Of a stretch of 64,000 bases of DNA, positions 8,687 through 16,821 are shown piece by piece. Origin of the DNA: Paracoccaceae bacterium. Lineage in GTDB: Bacteria; Pseudomonadota; Alphaproteobacteria; Rhodobacterales; Rhodobacteraceae. Under the pieces are notes generated by a model. That model searched no databases. It was given only the letters and a program-made list of their open reading frames with translations, and was not told the origin of the DNA. The position numbers and the translations under genes were made by a program. Numbering within the stretch: the first letter of the stretch is position 1; each line of letters starts with the position of its first letter. The stretch covers positions 56,606 to 120,605 of the forward strand of contig JAHDIS010000002.1 of assembly GCA_020630695.1 (NCBI GenBank), given 5' to 3'.

Positions 8687-9754
8687 ATGGCCAGTCGCGA
8701 CTATTCCCTGTGTGGGCCCGATGGACAAAAACCCAAGGACTCGGCTCTGGCTGGCCAGTCGTGGTACCGAACCCCAATTCCACGCGACAAGATGCAGGCA
8801 CTCATGCGGCGCAGTGATCAGCCTGCTATTCGAGATACCGTGATCCTGTTTTCAGCCATGTTCGCGTTCGCACTGATTGGCGTAAGCCTGTGGCCCAGCC
8901 TTTGGTCCGCTCCTTTCTGGCTGGCCTATGGTGTGCTGTATGGATCGGCCATGGACAGTCGCTGGCATGAATGTGGGCACGGCACTGCCTTCAAGACCAG
9001 CTGGATGAACAACGCCGTCTATCAGGTCGCCAGCTTTTGCATGGTTCGGAACCCGGTCACATGGCGCTATAGCCACTCACGCCATCACAGCGACACCATC
9101 ATCGTCGGGCGCGATCCTGAAATACAAGCCATGCGACCGCCTGATCTGCTGAGGATAGGGCTCAATTTTCTGGGTATCCTTGATGCCCTCAATGGCTGGC
9201 AAAGAATGCTCTTGAATGCATCGGGGCGACTGGATCCGGAAGAGGCCACATACATTCCGCCACACCGACACGCCGAAGTGATCCGCGTCGCACGCATCTG
9301 GACCGCGATCTACACGGCCACACTTCTTCTGGCACTGATGATCGGCTCAATCCTGCCACTCATGGTGATCGGCCTGCCCCGGCTCTACGGCGCATGGCAT
9401 CACATGCTGACCGGCGTTCTTCAGCACGCCGCTTTAGCCGACAATGTTCTGGACCATCGCATGAACACCCGGACGGTCTATATAAATCCGATTAGCCGCT
9501 TCATCTATTGGAACATGAACTACCACATCGAACATCACATGTTTCCAATGGTGCCCTTTCACAAACTGCCCGCGCTGCACGCAGAAATCGCGCACGATTT
9601 GCCTGCGCCAAACCCGTCAATGATTGATGCCTACAAGGAAGTCCTGCCCGTCCTTTGGCGGCAGTTGCGAAACGAAGATATCTTTCTCGAACGGACGTTG
9701 CCCGGAACAGCGACCCCTTACCAAGCTGGACAAGCGCATCCCTTGACCAGTTGA
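8687..9754 (+). CDS. Membrane fatty acid desaturase family protein
   Basis: An integral-membrane di-iron desaturase/hydroxylase of 355 residues. The three histidine boxes are all present: HECGH (94-98), HSRHH (130-134) and HIEHH (280-284), with hydrophobic helix pairs between them (about 50-90 and 205-235). The spacing fits the DesA/AlkB-like desaturase superfamily (COG3239). The acyl or lipid substrate is not evident. AGGAGGA lies 6 bases before ATG 8687, which decides the start. It is divergent from a LacI gene with a perfect palindrome between them, so co-regulation with a sugar system is possible but unproven. Confidence 0.9.
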   Translation: MASRDYSLCGPDGQKPKDSALAGQSWYRTPIPRDKMQALMRRSDQPAIRDTVILFSAMFAFALIGVSLWPSLWSAPFWLAYGVLYGSAMDSRWHECGHGTAFKTSWMNNAVYQVASFCMVRNPVTWRYSHSRHHSDTIIVGRDPEIQAMRPPDLLRIGLNFLGILDALNGWQRMLLNASGRLDPEEATYIPPHRHAEVIRVARIWTAIYTATLLLALMIGSILPLMVIGLPRLYGAWHHMLTGVLQHAALADNVLDHRMNTRTVYINPISRFIYWNMNYHIEHHMFPMVPFHKLPALHAEIAHDLPAPNPSMIDAYKEVLPVLWRQLRNEDIFLERTLPGTATPYQAGQAHPLTS

Positions 9755-9761
9755 CCTTGTG

Positions 9762-10787
9762 TCAGTTGCCGCAAATACCCTGCAACCTGACCCAATCGCC
9801 ATCGCTCAGCACCTCTCGGCTGGCCCGCCCGGCCAAAGGGTCGGCCTCGATCAACGCCAATGTGCTTTCGCCTGTGATGTCACGGGCAAAGGCATAGGGC
9901 GTGCTGCGCAATTCGGCCGTTTCAAAGGCAACCAGCAGCGTGTCGATCTCTGGCTCGGCCGTGGGTCGCAACAACATATGTTCGGCGTAGGCATCCAGAG
10001 CTTCGGGCGGCAATATGCCTGTCGTCAACAGACGAAGGCTGGCCAAAAGACCCGCGTGGTCCAACAAATCGGTCAACGGGTCGTGCTCGGATGCGCGCAC
10101 ATGCTCGGCCAGCACATATCCGGCTGCCACGTCCGGATCTTCGTGATCTTCCACAACGCTGCGGGCCAGCAGGATCAAGTTGCCCGGCAAATGCGCGCTT
10201 TCGCTGACCCCTCCGGGCAAAACAACCACGGAGTCCGCGCGTGTCGGCCCCAAGATCCGCTGTGACAGTCGCGCAAGAGATCGTTGGGCGTCTGGCTGGG
10301 AACAGGGCTGACCGCTGACACGGGTCAGGCGATCCAGCAATGCATGTCCAATTTCGGCCCGTTTGACTGGCGGGACGACGTTAACCGTGTAGCGCTCCAG
10401 CGCGCCCGGCAACCAGAATATACCGATTGCGGCAATCGCCAGAACAAACCCGAGCCCCAGAACAAGCCGCAAATACCCGGGCCGGGGGCGGCGTTTTTCG
10501 ATCGCTCGCAGCAATTTGTCGATGCCCTGCGCCATCTCTACGCTGTCTTCGCCCAGTTCCAGTGTCTCACCAGGATCACCGTCGGGATGAAAAATTGCGG
10601 GCATCTTGGTGCCGTTGGCCCGGACGACGGCCCCCAGCGACCAGTGGGCCAAAGGCAGGCCCGTTGTATCCGACAAGGTCAGTGTCGCCTCACCCAGTGA
10701 CACGATCACTTCACGACGTTGATCCTCGGGCTTGGCGCGCCAGAGCCCGGTGCTTTCAAGTCGGTCAAATTCTTTAAGTGCGGTCAT
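9762..10787 (-). CDS. Membrane-anchored protein resembling an inactive M48 metallopeptidase
   Basis: A 341-residue protein with a soluble N-terminal beta-rich domain (1-100), one membrane helix (about 107-127, LRLVLGLGFVLAIAAIGIF) and a C-terminal domain. The latter has the layout of M48 peptidases: LPGNLILLARSVVEDHEDPD followed by VAAGYVLAEHVRASEHDPL, and an ending LSDGDWVRLQGICG. Where active enzymes have HEXXH, this protein reads AEHVR, so zinc binding and catalysis are probably lost. I infer a scaffold or regulator derived from a peptidase; that link is by eye and uncertain. ATG 10787 is preferred to a TTG three codons earlier. Confidence 0.65.
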   Translation of the reverse strand: MTALKEFDRLESTGLWRAKPEDQRREVIVSLGEATLTLSDTTGLPLAHWSLGAVVRANGTKMPAIFHPDGDPGETLELGEDSVEMAQGIDKLLRAIEKRRPRPGYLRLVLGLGFVLAIAAIGIFWLPGALERYTVNVVPPVKRAEIGHALLDRLTRVSGQPCSQPDAQRSLARLSQRILGPTRADSVVVLPGGVSESAHLPGNLILLARSVVEDHEDPDVAAGYVLAEHVRASEHDPLTDLLDHAGLLASLRLLTTGILPPEALDAYAEHMLLRPTAEPEIDTLLVAFETAELRSTPYAFARDITGESTLALIEADPLAGRASREVLSDGDWVRLQGICGN

Positions 10788-10923
10788 GCGCTGCAATCAT
10801 GGGGCTGCTCTGCCTCTTTATTGTCTAACCGTACCACGCGGGCATGCATCCGGCAATCTGGCTGCCAACGGACACAGATTTGCGAAACAAGCGACACGGA
10901 GCAGTGGCCACGGTGTCGCCGCT

Positions 10924-11565
10924 TTACCGGATTGGATCGAAGAGCGCGTCTTTCATTGAACAATCCCGCACCACGTCTCGTCCGCATGGAACCGGCTCAA
11001 GATCTTTGGACAGACAAACCCGGGCTTCTTGAATGCGCCCGGCCTTGCACGTGATGGTCAACATGTCTGGCTCAAGCTGCGGATTGTCCTTCAGAAACGC
11101 TTCTTCGACCAAACTGGCCGGCAGTTTCACTGCCTTGTCCAATTTGCGGAAAACCGCAGGACGATTGATGCCTTCATAGGCACGACGCGCCAGAGCATAG
11201 TAGTCACGCGGCGAAAGACCGGAACAACTGCCATGCTTGCGCCATTGGTACCAAGCCAATCCCGACGTCCCCATGATGTCCGCCATTCCAGCCGTCATCG
11301 ACCGTGACGGTGGCCGCTCGGCGCTTTGGCAGAACGACGGCCAACCTTGATGGAACTGTGGCCAAAGGCCATGCATCACCCATCCGAAATCCGCACTGGC
11401 ATCGCATTGGGGCGACTCACGATCATCCCCTTCGAGCGCACACCACGTTGGCGACCAGCTGAGCGCGAGTACATAATAATCAAAATCACCGGGCCGCTCA
11501 CCTTCTGCCTGCGCCACGTGTGGGCTCAGGATCAGGATAAAAAGCAGGCTAAAAAGCACGCGCAT
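10924..11565 (-). CDS. Secreted ribonuclease T2 family protein
   Basis: RNase T2 enzymes cut single-stranded RNA via 2',3'-cyclic phosphates outside the cytoplasm. The 213-residue product has a signal peptide (MRVLFSLLFILILSPHVAQA) and both catalytic segments: CAS I HGLWPQ (65-70) and CAS II WYQWRKHGSC (105-114), with the two catalytic histidines present. Several cysteines suggest disulfides, fitting a periplasmic or secreted enzyme. ATG 11565 is chosen because the signal peptide begins there; the frame is open further upstream without coding character. It is a single gene, divergent from trcR across 139 bases. Confidence 0.93.
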   Translation of the reverse strand: MRVLFSLLFILILSPHVAQAEGERPGDFDYYVLALSWSPTWCALEGDDRESPQCDASADFGWVMHGLWPQFHQGWPSFCQSAERPPSRSMTAGMADIMGTSGLAWYQWRKHGSCSGLSPRDYYALARRAYEGINRPAVFRKLDKAVKLPASLVEEAFLKDNPQLEPDMLTITCKAGRIQEARVCLSKDLEPVPCGRDVVRDCSMKDALFDPIR

Positions 11566-11704
11566 TTTCTCTTTCCTCTTTGCTTCGCGGTGACTATATA
11601 CGCGCAAGGTTTCCCGACAACGGCAACTTGCTCTGCCCCGCCAGAGCGGCTCAGGCCCCCAAAGGCCCGGGCAAGCGAAGAAGATATGCATAGGAGACGA
11701 CCCA

Positions 11705-12475
11705 ATGGCCAAGCTGCTGCACCCAAAGGCAACTGCCGTCTGGCTGGTGGATAACACCACACTGACTTTTAAGCAGGTCGCCGACTTTACCGGTTTCCAC
11801 GAACTCGAGATTCAGGGCATCGCCGACGGTGACGTCGCCACAGGTGTCAAAGGGTTTGACCCCATCGCCAACAACCAGTTGGAACAGGCTGAGATCGACA
11901 AGGCGGAGAAAGATCCGCTCTACAAGATGAAGCTCAAGTTTAACGCGGCGGCCCGCGACGAAGACGTGCGCCGTGGCCCGCGCTACACACCATTGTCAAA
12001 GCGTCAGGACCGCCCCAACGCGATCCTGTGGCTGGTCAAGTTCCACCCCGAATTGACAGACGGTCAGATTTCCAAGCTGGTTGGCACAACCAAGCCGACG
12101 ATCCAGTCGATCCGCAACCGCGAACATTGGAACATCAACAACATGCAGCCGATTGACCCGGTTGCCTTGGGCCTGTGCAAGCAATCCGAACTGGACGCTG
12201 CCGTGGCCAAAGCCGCCAAAAAGGTGGACGCGGTCATGTCTGATGATGAACGTCGCAAGCTTGTTTCGACCGAGCAGAGCCTTGGCATGGATGCGGAACC
12301 GCGCATGCCGACCTCCATCGAAGGCCTTGAAAACTTCAGCCTGTCCGATCCCCGTGGTGACGATGAAGAAGAAGACACCCGGACAGACAGCGACTTTGCT
12401 GACGCGGACAGTTTCTTCAACCTGCCTGAAGGCGGCAGCGACGACGACGATGAAGAAGAAGACAGCAAAGCCTGA
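11705..12475 (+). CDS. trcR: Cell cycle transcriptional regulator TrcR (DUF1013)
   Basis: A 256-residue alphaproteobacterial DUF1013 protein. The conserved core runs from MAKLLHPKATAVWLVDNTTL to about residue 175. It includes a helix-turn-helix-like stretch (LTFKQVADFTGFHELEIQGI, 21-40) and a second one (LTDGQISKLVGTTKPTIQSI, about 119-138). In this family these are linked to cell-cycle transcription control. The last 40 residues are strongly acidic (runs of Asp/Glu) and look disordered. AGGAGA precedes the ATG. It is monocistronic, with a strong terminator 17 bases downstream. Confidence 0.92.
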   Translation: MAKLLHPKATAVWLVDNTTLTFKQVADFTGFHELEIQGIADGDVATGVKGFDPIANNQLEQAEIDKAEKDPLYKMKLKFNAAARDEDVRRGPRYTPLSKRQDRPNAILWLVKFHPELTDGQISKLVGTTKPTIQSIRNREHWNINNMQPIDPVALGLCKQSELDAAVAKAAKKVDAVMSDDERRKLVSTEQSLGMDAEPRMPTSIEGLENFSLSDPRGDDEEEDTRTDSDFADADSFFNLPEGGSDDDDEEEDSKA

Positions 12476-12491
12476 TAGAAGGTTTCAGTCG

Positions 12492-12520
12492 AAAAAGCCG
12501 GGCTTTTGCCCGGCTTTTTT
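12492..12520 (+). terminator. Intrinsic terminator of trcR
   Basis: AAAAAGCCGGGC pairs with GCCCGGCTTTTT around a TTTT loop, followed by T residues. The A run on the 5' side means it could also end the convergent minus-strand gene at 12545. Confidence 0.9.
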
Positions 12521-12544
12521 GTTTTCTGAGTATTTGCTCTGGGT

Positions 12545-12856
12545 TCACTCCAGAACTTGTACAGCTTCGAACAGTTCCAGTTCCGGCGGGCCGAGGTACA
12601 TATGCCCAGAGGACTTTGCGCCACCATGCGCCGCGCGGAACGCTTCGGATTTCGTCCAGTTCAGAAAACTCGCTTCGTCCGCCCAGACGGTGTGCGACGC
12701 GTACACAATATGATCTTCCGCCTCAGGGCCCTTGAGCAAAGCAAAACTTCGAAAGCCCTCGACAGATTTGAGATGGCTGTCACGGTTCTTCCAAAGCGCC
12801 TCAAAGGCATCGGCTTCGGATTTGGTGACTTTGAAACGGTTCATTGTCAGATACAA
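12545..12856 (-). CDS. Antibiotic biosynthesis monooxygenase-type (ABM/IsdG-like) protein
   Basis: A 103-residue dimeric alpha-beta barrel (ABM) protein. The sequence MYLTMNRFKVTKSEADAFEA followed by a central SFALLKGPEAEDHIVYASHT strand pair and WADEASFLNWTKSEAFRAAH resembles IsdG/HmoB-like heme-degrading monooxygenases. The Asn-Phe/Trp-His arrangement suggests heme oxygenase activity, but the assignment to heme is tentative. TTG 12856 is preferred as start: AAGGGAG lies upstream and the MYLTMNRF beginning is family-like. ATG 12844 would drop the first strand and lacks a ribosome site. Confidence 0.75.
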   Translation of the reverse strand: MYLTMNRFKVTKSEADAFEALWKNRDSHLKSVEGFRSFALLKGPEAEDHIVYASHTVWADEASFLNWTKSEAFRAAHGGAKSSGHMYLGPPELELFEAVQVLE

Positions 12857-12931
12857 CGCGGTGCCACTCCCTTGTGAATTGCGCCTGATACAGCCTAAGT
12901 AAGGCGCAATGCCAATCCATGGAGAGCACCC

Positions 12932-13657
12932 TTGCAGCTATTTGTTGGCCTCGGCAACCCCGGCGGTAAGTATGCCGCAAATCGTCATAACATCGGGTTC
13001 ATGGCACTGGACCGCATCGCAGATGATCACGGGTTTTCACCGTGGAAGTCGAAGTTTCAGGCACAGCTGTGCGAAGGACGGCTTGGCAGCGAAAAGGTCA
13101 TGCTGCTCAAACCTGAAACCTTTATGAACCTGTCCGGTCAGGCCGTTGGCGAAGCCATGCGGTTTTTCAAGCTAACCTCCGAAGACGTGACTGTTTTCCA
13201 TGATGAGCTGGACCTCGCGCCCTCCAAATGCCGCGTAAAAATGGGTGGCGGCCATGCGGGGCACAACGGTCTGCGCTCTATCCATCAGCACATCGGACCC
13301 GATTACCAACGGGTCCGATTGGGTGTTGGGCATCCGGGGCGCAAAGAACTGGTGGCAGCCTATGTGCTGCATGATTTCCACAAGGCTGATCAGGATTGGC
13401 TCGACGACCTGCTGCGCGGGATTTCCGACGGTGCCGCAGCGCTGGCAGCTGGCGATCCCGGCAAGTTCCAGAACGCTGTTGCCTTGCGGGTCAACCCGCC
13501 ACGGTCGTCAGGGGGCACCAACAAACCCAGAGAGCCAAAGGCCCAAAAGCAGCCCACAAAACCCGCAAAATCAGCCCCTGAACCCGTCAAGACAGCGCAG
13601 CCTGAACAATCAGACACACGCAGTCCTTTGCAAAAGCTGGTCGATAAATTCAAATGA
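12932..13657 (+). CDS. pth: Peptidyl-tRNA hydrolase
   Basis: Pth frees tRNA from prematurely released peptidyl-tRNA. The 241-residue product starts MQLFVGLGNPGGKYAANRHN with Asn9 and His19 matching the catalytic pair of the family. HDELDLAP (90-97) and GGGHAGHNGLRS are also present. The core ends near residue 185. A Lys/Pro-rich, probably disordered tail of about 55 residues follows, longer than in E. coli but usual in Rhodobacteraceae. The start codon is TTG with GGAGAG seven bases before it. The stop overlaps the next gene's start (ATGA), indicating translational coupling. Confidence 0.97.
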   Translation: MQLFVGLGNPGGKYAANRHNIGFMALDRIADDHGFSPWKSKFQAQLCEGRLGSEKVMLLKPETFMNLSGQAVGEAMRFFKLTSEDVTVFHDELDLAPSKCRVKMGGGHAGHNGLRSIHQHIGPDYQRVRLGVGHPGRKELVAAYVLHDFHKADQDWLDDLLRGISDGAAALAAGDPGKFQNAVALRVNPPRSSGGTNKPREPKAQKQPTKPAKSAPEPVKTAQPEQSDTRSPLQKLVDKFK

Positions 13658-14700
13658 GCGCACTGGCCCAAGCACTGACAGAACAGGCTGGCCATTGCGC
13701 CGCACTTGGCAGCCCATTCATGGAACGCTTGTGCCTTTTGCTGGCCCGCAGGCTACGCCCCGGAACCCCACTCACAGATCGGTTGTTCGACTGGACAGGT
13801 GACATCGGACCCAAAGGCCAAAGCGTGCCGCTACGCCTATGCGGAGGGTTTCACGCGTTGCGTCTTTTGGACCGTGCCGGATTGGCGGATGTCTATCCCC
13901 CGCATGAAACGAGCGACAACGCGCTTTGGAGCGCCATTGAGAACGCGATGCATCGCGAGGCGGTTTTTCTCGATGACTGGCTGAACAACGCGCCACAAAC
14001 AAACGAAGTGCGCCGTTCCTCCGTTTTGATCGCACTGGGGCAATCGCTGCATGCACGGTTTGGATTGCCGATTGTGACGTCTGAACTGGGCGCCAGTGGC
14101 GGGCTCAATCTGCGCTGGGACCGGTATGCGCTGGCCATCGAAACCAAGACCTACGGGCCCGAGAATGCGGCCCTGACGCTGCGCCCGGATTGGAGCGGCG
14201 CCCTGCCCCCGGAAGGGGCCCCGCAACTCGCACAAAGACGTGGCGTTGACATTGGGCCGCTTGATCCCTCTGATCCCGAGGATCGCTTGCGGCTGTTGGC
14301 TTACCTTTGGCCCGATCAACCCCACCGGATCGAACTGACAAAAGCTGCGATTTCGGAAAAACAAGACGTTGTTGATCAGGGCGATGCGATTGACTGGCTC
14401 GCGGAGCGATTGGGTCCCAAAGCCGGTCATTTGCACCTGATCTACAGCACCGTCGCGTGGCAGTATTTTTCCGCAACGTCACAGGCCCGCGGCGTTGCTT
14501 TGATTGAAGCTGCAGGTGACAAAGCCTCAGACGACGCGCCTGTGGCGTGGTTTGGAATGGAAAACGACGGCGGGACACGCGGCGCGGCGCTTACACTGCG
14601 ACTGTGGCCCGGAAACACCCGACTGGATTTGGGTCGCGCTGATTTTCATGGCCGATGGGTCGAATGGACAGGCGCGTTGGAGCGCCTAGGAAAGGATTAA
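13654..14700 (+). CDS. DUF2332 family protein
   Basis: A 348-residue cytoplasmic protein of the DUF2332 family. Typical pieces are RLCGGFHALRLLDRAGLADV, a central SELGASGGLNLRWDRYA segment and IYSTVAWQYFSA near the C-terminus. The SELGASGGLNL motif and the strand pattern recall Rossmann/methyltransferase-like folds, but no activity is established. It overlaps pth by four bases and is probably cotranscribed with it and with the serine hydrolase that follows. No unusual features. Confidence 0.85.
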   Translation: MSALAQALTEQAGHCAALGSPFMERLCLLLARRLRPGTPLTDRLFDWTGDIGPKGQSVPLRLCGGFHALRLLDRAGLADVYPPHETSDNALWSAIENAMHREAVFLDDWLNNAPQTNEVRRSSVLIALGQSLHARFGLPIVTSELGASGGLNLRWDRYALAIETKTYGPENAALTLRPDWSGALPPEGAPQLAQRRGVDIGPLDPSDPEDRLRLLAYLWPDQPHRIELTKAAISEKQDVVDQGDAIDWLAERLGPKAGHLHLIYSTVAWQYFSATSQARGVALIEAAGDKASDDAPVAWFGMENDGGTRGAALTLRLWPGNTRLDLGRADFHGRWVEWTGALERLGKD

Positions 14701-14705
14701 CCAAG

Positions 14706-15854
14706 ATGCGCTGGTTCTTTAGGATCGTCATTGCTTTGGCTCTTGTGATCGGAGGGCTGGCGATCTGGAAGAAAGAACAGCTGCTGCGTCTGCATGCGGT
14801 CAACACTCTCTTTTCCGAAGAAAAGATCGTGAGCAACTTCAGCAACATGCGCGGCGCATTTCAAACCGCTCAAATCCCAGTCAAAGGAGCCCCCGCCCCC
14901 CTCCCCTCGGGTTCTGAAATGGCTTTGCCTGTGGACTGGCAGGAATGGTTGCAAAGGCGTGCGGTGACAGCGGTCGTTGTGGTACAGGACGGCGCAGTCG
15001 TTCACGAGGCCTATCACCTCGGTACCAAAGCCGACGATCAGCGCATTTCATGGTCCATGGCCAAGTCATACCTGTCAGCGCTGTTCGGCATTCTAAAAGC
15101 GCAGGGCGAGATCGACAGCCTGGACGATCCTGTCACCAAATACGCCCCCTCTCTCAAAGACAGCGCATACGATGGCGCATCAATTCGCAATGTGCTGCAG
15201 ATGTCCACTGGTGTGGTCTTTGACGAAGATTATCTGGATTTCTGGAGTGACATCAACAAGATGGGTCGCATCCTCGCGCTGGGTGGATCAATGGATGGGT
15301 TTGCCGCCGGACTGACGGAAACTGACCAGCCTGCCGGCGATGCATGGCGCTATGTATCGATTGACACGCATGTTCTTGGAATGGTTTTGCGGGGCGCAAC
15401 CGGTCGCAGCGTTTCCGAACTTCTGGGAGAGCATCTTCTGGATCCCCTCGGCGCGCATGGTAGCCCGCACTACGTCACAGATGGATACGGGGTTGCATTC
15501 GTTCTGGGTGGATTGAACCTGACCACGCGTGACTATGCCAGAATGGGTGAACTGTTCCGCCTTAATGGCCAATTCCAAGGCAAACAGATCGTGCCGGAGG
15601 ACTGGGCCATCGAAAGCACAACTCCATCGGCCAAGACCGAGCCGGGCAAATGGAAATACGGATACCAATGGTGGATGGCTCAGGATGCACCCGAAGGTGA
15701 AATCATTGCCCGTGGTGTCTATGGTCAGTATATCTACATCAATCGGGCAACCGGCACGGTAATCGCTGTAAACGCCGCAGATAGGCAATTCCGCGAAGAC
15801 GGCGCCAATGATGACGCTCTGCAGATGTTTCGACGGATAGCCGCGCAAAAGTGA
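14706..15854 (+). CDS. Serine hydrolase, class C beta-lactamase fold
   Basis: A 382-residue serine hydrolase of the beta-lactamase/NylB-like family. One N-terminal membrane helix or uncleaved signal (MRWFFRIVIALALVIGGLAI) anchors it to the inner membrane facing the periplasm. The nucleophile motif is SMAK (Ser117-Lys120), the second motif is YVS (in WRYVSIDTHVL) and a late GVYGQYIYI stretch stands for the third motif. Members cut amides or esters, and the substrate here is unknown. ATG 14706 puts the hydrophobic segment at the N-terminus and lies five bases after the DUF2332 stop. It probably belongs to the pth operon. Confidence 0.88.
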   Translation: MRWFFRIVIALALVIGGLAIWKKEQLLRLHAVNTLFSEEKIVSNFSNMRGAFQTAQIPVKGAPAPLPSGSEMALPVDWQEWLQRRAVTAVVVVQDGAVVHEAYHLGTKADDQRISWSMAKSYLSALFGILKAQGEIDSLDDPVTKYAPSLKDSAYDGASIRNVLQMSTGVVFDEDYLDFWSDINKMGRILALGGSMDGFAAGLTETDQPAGDAWRYVSIDTHVLGMVLRGATGRSVSELLGEHLLDPLGAHGSPHYVTDGYGVAFVLGGLNLTTRDYARMGELFRLNGQFQGKQIVPEDWAIESTTPSAKTEPGKWKYGYQWWMAQDAPEGEIIARGVYGQYIYINRATGTVIAVNAADRQFREDGANDDALQMFRRIAAQK

Positions 15855-15860
15855 GGAACG

Positions 15861-16232
15861 ATGACTGTAAAGGACCCCTCGATCAACGTTCTGGGTGGCG
15901 TCCTGGAAAGCTGTTCCAACGAGCCGGTAACCGGCTTTTTCCGCGATGGTCATTGCAACACCTGCGAGGCCGACAGCGGCAGCCACACGGTATGCGCCGT
16001 CATGACAGCCGAGTTTTTGGCATTCTCGAAATACGTCGGAAACGACCTTTCGACACCGCGACCGGAATTTCGGTTTGCTGGCCTGAAGCCCGGTGATCGT
16101 TGGTGCCTGTGCGCTGCGCGTTTCCTGCAAGCGCACGAGGAAGGCTGCGCGCCGAAGGTGGCGCTGGCCGCGACGCACAAGCGAGCCCTGGACATTGTTC
16201 CGTTGTCTGTTCTCGAAGAATACGCGGACTAG
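15861..16232 (+). CDS. DUF2237 family protein
   Basis: A 123-residue protein of the DUF2237 family, recognised by NVLGGVLESCSNEPVTGFFR near the start, TVCAVMTAEFLAFSKYVGND, and GDRWCLCAARFLQA. It has seven cysteines, several conserved in the family. No function has been established. It begins six bases after the serine hydrolase stop and is likely the last gene of the pth operon. Confidence 0.88.
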   Translation: MTVKDPSINVLGGVLESCSNEPVTGFFRDGHCNTCEADSGSHTVCAVMTAEFLAFSKYVGNDLSTPRPEFRFAGLKPGDRWCLCAARFLQAHEEGCAPKVALAATHKRALDIVPLSVLEEYAD

Positions 16233-16307
16233 GCAGGCGACCCCAATCTTGAATTGACCGTCACTGTCATGCATCGTGGTGGCATTGAAATTTATTTTTG
16301 GTGCCAC

Positions 16308-16799
16308 ATGATTTCCACGCTTCCAACGCCCGTTGCGGCGATCACTTTTTCAGTTCTGTTTTCGGGTGCGGCCATGGCCAACTGCACTTGGTCCATCGGT
16401 CAACCGGCCATAACCCAAACGAGCAAGTCGGTTCCGGTCAGCTTTGACGTATCCAGTTGTCCTGAACGGGAAACGGGAGCACAGGCTCATGTGCTGGTCT
16501 GTGCATCAAGAACGAATAGCGCAAATGTGACGGCCGAATGCCTCTGGGGCACCAGCACAACACAGACAACCAGCACTCAAACATCCGGATCCGTGGTCAT
16601 TGGCGGCATGAACCCGCCGGACCTCTACTATGTCTACGTGCTTTACAAATGGATATATCAGCAGCCTCTGAACGGCGGCACCGTTAAATATCGCCCCGTC
16701 CGCACACAAGGCGCGCCAATACCACAAGTCATGACACGACCACGCGGCATTTTGAAATCCGCGCCCAAGCAACGTTTGCAACCCGGGCGCAACAACTGA
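16308..16799 (+). CDS. Small secreted protein with four cysteines, no recognised family
   Basis: A 163-residue predicted secreted protein. MISTLPTPVAAITFSVLFSG with AMA at the cleavage site is a good signal peptide; the mature protein starts NCTWSIGQPAITQTS. Four cysteines lie in the first half (NCT, SSC, LVC, AEC), enough for two disulfides, followed by a Thr/Ser-rich stretch and a basic Pro/Arg/Gln tail. The first 90 mature residues look like a small beta-sandwich. I do not recognise it. There is no clear ribosome site, and in-frame starts 13 and 18 codons upstream would hide the signal. It could be a lineage-specific gene. Confidence 0.55.
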   Translation: MISTLPTPVAAITFSVLFSGAAMANCTWSIGQPAITQTSKSVPVSFDVSSCPERETGAQAHVLVCASRTNSANVTAECLWGTSTTQTTSTQTSGSVVIGGMNPPDLYYVYVLYKWIYQQPLNGGTVKYRPVRTQGAPIPQVMTRPRGILKSAPKQRLQPGRNN

Positions 16800-16821
16800 C
16801 GAAAAGGTCTGGTCTGAGAAC

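Noticed and set aside
12520..12545. GAGTATTTGCTCTGG near 12528 as a second copy of the 24909 repeat arm
   Set aside because: Only the first eight bases agree and no matching right arm follows, so it is not counted as another copy.
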